Shown piece after piece: positions 57,292-64,000 of a stretch of DNA of 64,000 nucleotides. The stretch comes from Erigeron canadensis (Eukaryota; Streptophyta; Magnoliopsida; Asterales; Asteraceae): assembly GCF_010389155.1 (NCBI RefSeq), contig NC_057764.1, positions 1 through 64,000 on the forward strand, in the 5' to 3' direction. The notes under the pieces were generated by a model. It did no database searches, had not been told where the DNA came from, and was given only the letters and a program-made list of their open reading frames with translations. The position numbers and the translations under genes are program-made. How positions within the stretch are numbered: position 1 is the stretch's first letter; the number at the start of each line of letters is the position of its first letter.

Positions 57292-59063
57292 TGTCACACC
57301 CCAATATCTTAAGGTAATAGAAAATTTACCCTTTTTATAGTTTTGACACTAAATTAATTTCCTAGTATTTTGTTTTGAGTTAAGGGGTTAATTTAGTTGG
57401 AACTTTAGTGGCTAGCGGGTATTAAACCCACTAAAATTAGTATGGGACGTGGCCATCTAAGAAGAAAGCCAGCCACATAGTGTTTGTGACTCATGTTCTC
57501 CACTTCAAATTTCACTTCACTTCTAACTAACTCATCTCTCAAATCCTTCCAAAGTTCATGCAATTGAATCATCAAATCATAAATTAAAGAATTTTAATCA
57601 TAAAACTATATCAACAATCATCTCCTATTGTATTAGAAATTGAAATTTGGGGCTTTCTTGGAGGTGGTGGTGACAGAAAATTCTAGGAAGAAAAAGGGGG
57701 AAGAATTGTGATTTGATAACCCTAATTCTTTGTCTCTCATTCTTGAGGTAATGATTTCCATAACCTTAATTCTATTTGTTATTAAAATTTAGGGTTCTTA
57801 ATCTTAGAATTTGGGGTTTTTTGCTATTTGGGAATTTCAAGTAAAACCCTAATAAAATTTGATTGAGATATAGTTAGTTTGATTTAAAGAGTTTGTTGGT
57901 AATGAAAATCCCTCATAGTAAGAATCTCATAATTTATGGTGTTTGACTAGTAAATTATGAAACAAAGTTTTATGAGGAGAATATGGAATTTGTTGGAATT
58001 ATTGAGTAGCCAAACACCATAGTGATGGGATTTATGAATGCAAGTAGATACTTGCAAGAGAGTGAGTTTTGTAGAACTCATAGATGTTGTGTTGATTCAT
58101 GTATAGGTGTAGAAGAGTGAGTTGTTGATCTTGTAGCCTTATTATGTCAACCAGTCAAGTTTGAGGTGAGTGTATATGCATGTAATCATGTTCTTGTTAT
58201 TAGAGGTCATAGGTGGGTAAATTCCTATGACCCATTTGTTGATTTATTTTGAGAGCTAGTAGGTGGGTAAATTCTTACTAGTCATATTGTATGCAAGAGC
58301 TAGTAGGTGGGTAAATTCCTACTAGCCTAATTGTCCATGGCCATGTTGAAAATGAATGTATGTTGTTTGATTTGTATGAAAAGGCTAGCTTGCTAGGCTT
58401 ATATGGTGCTTGATGCACAAAGTTGAAATGACATGATTATGATTATATGTGTATGCATTCACTAAGCGTAGCTTACGTTTTAGTTGTTTAAATCTTTTAT
58501 AGGAGTTGGTAGTAGCAACGGTAAAGAAGCGTTAGAGTGAAAATCAAGTTGAAGGTTCTTGCCATCTCAAAGGTTGGCATATGGGTAACTTGGGTAGAAT
58601 ATCCCTATTGTACTTAATGGCTCTTGATACAAATCCTTTCGGTAACTTGTCACTTTGGTAAACTTGGTTTTGGTACATTTAATGTGTTTATGATTTATTT
58701 TTATCTGGGAATGATAAGGAAAAGTTTGATTGTGAGTTGAAATGCTGAAAAACGTCAAAAAAAGTGTTTTTGGTGTACAACAGTGAGCACAGCCTCTGTG
58801 TCGCAGAGTACGGCTCTTGCCCTGTGCAAAGGCCGTGCTCCACTGACCTCGAACCTTGTTTTTTTTTCGAGCCTTCGTTTGACCTTTTTGGGTCTTGAAA
58901 CTTATATAGTAGTTTATTTACATCATTTTAAGAACACTACAAGTGTCTTTTTTTGAATTGCAACATTTTGATTTTTCGCGAAAAATGACCGTATTTTTCT
59001 AAGTATAAAGTCTAAAGTTTTGGTTTTCAATAATTACGCTTTCATTTGGGTTGAGACGTTACA
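57292..59063 (+). repeat. Solo LTR of the gypsy family with perfect TSD
   Basis: TGTCACACCCC...GACGTTACA, 1772 bp, is flanked by TATAG on both sides (57287-57291 and 59064-59068). No polypurine tract, PBS or coding part is inside, so it is a product of LTR-LTR recombination. The hairpin array 58205-58326 lies inside. Confidence 0.92.
58205..58326 (+). repeat. Three hairpins with constant loop and covarying stems
   Basis: Stem GGTCATAGG/CCTATGACC (58205-58213/58224-58232), stem GCTAGTAGG/CTTACTAGT (58255-58263/58274-58282, pairing with two G-U), stem GCTAGTAGG/CCTACTAGC (58299-58307/58318-58326). The loop is TGGGTAAATT in all three. Confidence 0.9.
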
Positions 59064-59068
59064 TATAG

Positions 59069-59722
59069 TTTTACACATATAAAAATGTATATGACAGACT
59101 TTTTAAAATTAATTATTTACTTTAACTAAAAGTGCGAATATTGGTAATGTAATTTTTTTTGTTTGTAGCGTATTGGTCATCCATATCCCATATCAATATA
59201 TGATTTATTCAAACAAATTAGTGATTCAATAAAAAAAAACACAATTATTAACTAAAATTGACTCAAATCGATCATTTGTAGACTCTAAAATCTAAATATG
59301 GAAGGGAAAAAAATAATTAGTAATACAATAGAAAAGAAAAATTAAACGAAATACTTACTACAATTGACCCAGTTCATTTGCTTTTTAGTAGTCTCTAAAT
59401 ATGGAAGAAAAAAGACTAGCATGTTCTTTCGTAATCACACAGTATTATGTTTATTTTTGTATTTTATATATTTATATATATAGTAACGGAATCTAATCAT
59501 TATAAATTTTAGTATTAGTACTCGAAATATATGACATTGGAAACCGAATTTGTATATCCGTATAAGGAAACAAGTTTCTTCGCCTCGATCAAATTGGGAG
59601 GTAATCTTGAAATTAATCCGAATTGTAAATTAGTATATTCTATCTTTCTTTTATTCAAAATCTCAGTCATTCTTTTTTTTTTTTTTATAATTTTTTCCTT
59701 CAAAACCATTGAGCAATCTCGT
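59069..59722. other. Upstream region of the WD40 gene
   Basis: AT-rich, no other gene. An upstream ATG at 59531 is in frame with the WD40 ORF, but the extra 64 residues are hydrophobic and T-run coded, unlike the family, so it is probably 5' leader. Confidence 0.5.
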
Positions 59723-60792
59723 ATGGCTTCTGAAAAGAAACGCAAGAGAACCACACAGAAAATGAAGACATACGAGGATAAAGTGAGTTATAAAAAATCA
59801 CCACGGGGCAATAATGGTCCGATAAACATGAAAGATGTTCGTTCGTGTTTACTTTTGGATGACAAAAAACTTGTAAGTGATATAAAGAAAATGGGAGTAT
59901 GCAAAGATAATGTGGGTTCATCCCGATCGGTTGTTAGTACTAATATTAATAATAATAATTCATTTGATATAATAAAGTCTATGAAGCAAGATCACCATAA
60001 CGCTGCTTGGATTTTGTCGGCGCAAATAACTCAAGTCAAGTTTATGCCGACACCAAATATGAGGATGGTGGTTTTTGGAAACGAGTTTGGGAATATTGGA
60101 TTTTGGAATATGGATCATCAGATGGAAGATGCTGCTGACGAGATTGGGATTTATGTTTATTACCCTCATCCAGCATTCATTTCTGGTCTTTCCATTAATC
60201 CATTTTCATTGTCCAAGGTATTACACGTTTATACTTATATACTTATACTTATACTTATATATTTTACATTTTTATTTTTATTTTTATTTTTACTGATCTC
60301 TTTAATTAATACACATGATATACTCTACGATATACGTACCACATAAAGTGTCACAGACAATATTGTGACCATTCTGGCCACCATGCCATTCGAGGCTTTC
60401 AACACACATAAGCATATATAGTTAACGTTAGTTTGGTTTTTTGACTTTGATTGTAAATAATAATACCCTGTATATTTTTTTTCTTATTGTAATGTAATAT
60501 AATACAGTATTATATTAGATAATACATTTTATTCACATGCATAGTTTTCTTTTAATAATACATACGTATATAATTATCTATTGTATGAAAATATATAACT
60601 CTGTCGTGGTATACAGTTTGTACGTTGTATAAAATGTATGTAATTACGGTAATTGAAAATAACATTTTTTTTGCATTTACATCACCTCTCGTAAATAAGA
60701 GAGGGTCCCTATCGTATCCATACATTTATTTTAGAACGGATGAGGGTGCTTATAGTATACATACGTTTTTCAACATGTAATTCATATAATTC

Positions 60793-60838
<46 letters not shown>

Positions 60839-63015
60839 TTTTGGAATGAGTTTTTTATTGAAAGAAAATAAAAAACTAAAAGAAAATCAAAAAAATAAAA
60901 CGTAAAAATTTAAAAACCACACCAAAAAATGGGAGAGGGAGAGAAACTAGTAGTTTTCACAATTATCACCCATGTTTAATTAGTTCTCACATAACATCAA
61001 CCTATTTTAATATATATTTTAAAATACTTAAATTATTTTAATATTAAGTTGTGTTACAAACATTCATTTTCATTTTATTTCAGTATAGTGTAAATTGTAA
61101 TGGCATGCGAAATTAAAGATCCATGACAAAATTTTTTAGTGTAGAAACGAACTTTTTAGTGTGACAAGTCGTCTTTTAAAAAAAAAAATACACGGTGACA
61201 TTTTTGTAAATATTTTGACTTCAAACCTAAGCTGACCCATCCCAAGCTGACCCAACCGAACCCTAAGCTGACCCAAACCCCATAATCTACATTTGTGTAA
61301 ATTATGTATAGATTGTGTCAAGCGGACCCAACCTGACTCAGACCCCAAGCTGACCCAACCCAACCCCAATTAAGCTGACCCAACCCAGAACCCAAGCTGA
61401 CCCAAAACCCATAATCTACATTTGTGTAGATTAATTTACATTTGTGTAGATTATGTGTAGATTGTGTAAAGCTGACCCAACCCAAGCTAACCAAACTGAT
61501 CCAACCCAAACTAACCAACCCAAGTTGACCCATCCCCAAACTGACCTAACCGAACTCCAAGCTAAACTAACCCATTTGACCAAGCTGACCAAGCTTCAAA
61601 AAAGTTTAATATTATTTACGATTATGCCACCGCACAACTTTTTAATTTTTGCCACATGTCGCGTTTTGATTGGCTTATAGGACCTTCTCTTTAAGACACC
61701 TTCTTTCAGGATTATATATATATACATAATACAGTAATTAATTTGTGCATGGTTGTGTGTATATATGGATGTGCAGATTATAAGTAGCTGTTATAACGGG
61801 TATATACGTGTCTTGGATGCTGAACGTGAAAGTTTCGATCTAGCATATAAGAGCGACGAGCTAATTACTTCCATATGTGGTAGTCCATATAATGACATGA
61901 ACTCTTTATTCTTTGGTGAGAGTAACGGAGACGTCTCTACTTTGGACTTGCGTTCTTCTTCTTCTTCACGTCCTACTCGGTCATGGAGCTTACATGAGGA
62001 CAAGGTTTACACCATTGATATTAACTCGCAAAATACAAATATAATGGCCACTGCTTCTAAAGATCACACCGCACGCATTTGGGATTTGAGAAAACTTGAT
62101 AATAATCCAAAACCGCTTCAGATAATTAAACACGATTATCACGTCAATTCTGCTTATTTTTCTCCTTCTGGAACTTATCTTGCAACCACCAGGTATCTAT
62201 ATTTCAATACGTACGTACGTACTCATAAAATATCTTGAGTATATACTAGTAGCTGGAATAAAGTTATGTATATTTATATAGGGTGAAAATTATTGGATAA
62301 ACTACTTAATTAATTAATTTACTAATGATTGATCGATGATGATTAATATATATATGATCTGTACGTATGTAGCAAAGACGATTGCATCGGGATTGTAGAT
62401 GCAAGAGATTATAATGTTGAGTGCATGCTATACCACTCCAATCACATATCCAGCAAAACTGCTCGTACTAATTTGTCAATCAGGTAGGTAGGTATTAACT
62501 TATATAAGCGGGCGGCCGGGTATGTATGTCCGATCCACCTCTTTTTTCCAATATATATATATATATATACGTGTGATCGATATATAAACCTGTGCATAAC
62601 TTAATTATTGTACTCCGTATGTTAGGAAGAAGGTTTATGGGTTTATTAATAATTAATTTAAAGGTTTATGATATATGTAAGCCATCAAATCAAGTAATAG
62701 ATCTAGCTAGCTAGATTATTAATTATCCACATTAATTCATTCGATCTAAGCAAACCACACATGCATCACTTAATTAAATATATATATTTAATTTGCAGAG
62801 GTATATGGGGCTGGGATGATTGTCACATTATGGTCGCGAACCTGGGCAAGAAAGGAGTAGATATTGTATCGGCTAATGAGCAGCGAGTTTTATACACCTT
62901 GGAAAGCAGGCGCATTATTAATGCAATCCCACGCCGTTTGGATGCTCATCCGATGATCCCTGGACTGCTTGCTGGTTCCACCTCTGGAGGTCGAATCTAT
63001 GTGTGGGACACATAG
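59723..63015 (+). CDS. WD40-repeat protein of the WDR76/DRS1 type, four exons, 412 residues
   Basis: Exons 59723-60217, 61777-62192, 62373-62483 and 62799-63015 join in frame to 1239 bp with GT-AG borders. The basic N-terminus (MASEKKRKRTTQK) suggests nuclear localisation. WD blades are visible as FGNEFGNIGFWNM, SSCYNGYIRVLD, FGESNGDVSTLDLR, ATASKDHTARIWDLR, STSKDDCIGIVDAR-like and AGSTSGGRIYVWDT. The stretch SIRGIWGWDD is typical of the WDR76/DDB2-like family, whose members bind DNA or histone complexes and can act as CUL4-DDB1 adaptors. At 412 residues it is shorter than family members near 500, mostly at the N-terminus. An upstream coding exon cannot be excluded. Confidence 0.88.
60794..60838. 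repeat. (TTA)n microsatellite
   Basis: About 15 TTA units in intron 1 of the WD40 gene. Confidence 0.9.
61215..61600. repeat. Minisatellite AAGCTGACCCAACCC / CATAATCTACATTTGTGTA
   Basis: Many irregular repeats of GCTGACCCAACCC, mixed with repeats of ATAATCTACATTTGTGTAGATTATG, which is itself an inverted repeat. They fill intron 1 of the WD40 gene. ORFs on both strands here are products of the repeat. Confidence 0.85.
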
Positions 63016-64000
63016 TATCCATGCATGCATGCATAATTAATGTTTTGCAATTCCATTAATCCTCCGGCCTGCCTCAAATATTTAACTACTGCGTCGTACT
63101 CTTTATTATTTTTATTATAACACATTATTACTGCAACTAGCTAGTACTTGAATTATTATCTGTTGGATGAATTTTTGGTTCATATGTATATTATGCTTTG
63201 ATGATTGGAATTTTTTCTTTTAACTGTACGTCAGTACGTGTTAAAGTTAAATCATGTAGCAAGGTGCATGGTTAAAGCATTAGTTAATTGTATTGCCTGG
63301 TCGATCGGATACAGTGAGCTTAATTAGTTTGTGTAATTAAGCCGGCCCTGCGCGCTAGCTAGTGAAGATTTAGGTTATAATAAAGATATCTGAGAGGATT
63401 CATATGATGGTAATTGACCCTAAATTCTTGTCTTACACATTGTTATGGGTAGAAAATTACCATGGTAGGTTGCCCATATAAACATGAGTTATTAGTTACT
63501 AGTTTTATGTACTTTATTCTTGTGAGAAAAATTCTTCAGAGTTTGTTGTAAGAGTGAACGTTGGCGAGGGATTATAGATTGTCGACTGTGAGCGTCTCTA
63601 TTCTTGTAATCGAATGTTTGTTGTGATATTTGTGTGGTAGTAGATTTAACTCACCGAGTCAACTCAAGTAAATTATTGTGTCGTTTGCTTTTTATTGCAT
63701 ACTTTATTATTGGTGATTGCCGTGTTGATTGTGGTGATCAATCCCAACATCATGATCCAATGCAACTTGTTATTTTTTTGAGAAGACTCTAAGAAGACTT
63801 AAAAGGGCTAAAAGCACAAGTAATGAGACCTCAATTAGAGAAAAATCATAAGATGATCCTACTATGTTTAAAGGAAGATCTACATGCTGATAGTCTTAAG
63901 TATAAATGAAGACTTGAAGATTTTTGAAGATATTTAGAAGCTATTGTTAATGGGGAGTTTATTAGTATATGTATTGTGACAATTAGCGGTCTAGATAGAT
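63016..64000. other. Downstream of the WD40 gene; possible LTR-like end near 63405-63750
   Basis: The first 350 bp are the presumed 3' UTR and spacer. From about 63405 the text (ATATAAACATGAG, TTCTTGTGAGAAAAATTCTTC, GGTGATCAATCCCAACA) reads like the R-U5 part of a copia LTR. No tRNA primer site follows and no partner LTR is in the window. No ORF seen. Confidence 0.35.

Noticed and set aside
59531..59722. Upstream in-frame ATG of the WD40 gene
   Set aside because: The added residues are hydrophobic and coded by T-runs; the family starts with a basic hydrophilic N-terminus as at 59723.
61136..61680. ORFs on both strands in the WD40 intron
   Set aside because: They are translations of the minisatellite; the real exons splice around them.

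Overview
This is plant nuclear DNA. It has intron-rich genes with GT-AG introns, long nested LTR retrotransposons, many small foldback elements and AT-rich intergenic DNA. The BRCA2, WRNIP1 and WD40 genes are dicot-like. The copia ORF3 type and the repeat families suggest Asteraceae, but that family-level call is inference. I saw no RNA gene, CRISPR array or bacterial operon.

Layout. Positions 1-28100 are a nest of retrotransposons. Copia A (+, 1-11736) has both LTRs. It sits inside the third ORF of copia B (-, 11737-23419 visible), which itself abuts a Ty3/gypsy pol fragment (+, 23420-26201) with its 3' LTR. All three carry frameshifts or stops. Positions 28100-29767 hold small repeats. Positions 29768-42285 (-) hold a complete BRCA2 gene that I resolved into 27 coding exons. 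They sum to 4461 bp (1486 residues) in one open frame. Its introns host a Mutator-like element and two foldback elements. Positions 42286-49954 are repeats, including a + LTR interrupted by a - LTR of the same family. Positions 49955-51604 (+) are an intronless WRNIP1/MgsA-type AAA+ ATPase gene, followed by a decayed partial copy of it and a DEAD-box helicase relic. Positions 54090-59063 hold two foldback/TIR elements and a solo LTR with a perfect target-site duplication. Positions 59723-63015 (+) are a four-exon WD40 gene of the WDR76/DRS1 type.

The genes. BRCA2 loads RAD51/DMC1 in homologous recombination. WRNIP1 acts at stalled forks. The WDR76/DDB2-like WD40 family is linked to DNA damage or CUL4 ligases. 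Three genome-stability candidates therefore lie within about 33 kb, but nothing shows that they are co-regulated.

Most notable observations. (1) BRCA2 has about ten BRC-type units. Six near-identical ones lie on separate short phase 1-1 exons, which looks like recent tandem exon duplication. (2) LTRs of one gypsy family carry hairpin cassettes whose stems change by compensatory pairs while the loop stays constant. (3) The 3' non-coding part of copia A has twin long hairpins with the same apical sequence on different stems, plus a triple hairpin. (4) Copia A Gag has an array of TQT motifs resembling dynein-light-chain (LC8) anchors. (5) Every frameshift I could trace in copia A goes the same way, as single-base losses, and all lie in the 5' 7 kb next to the window edge.
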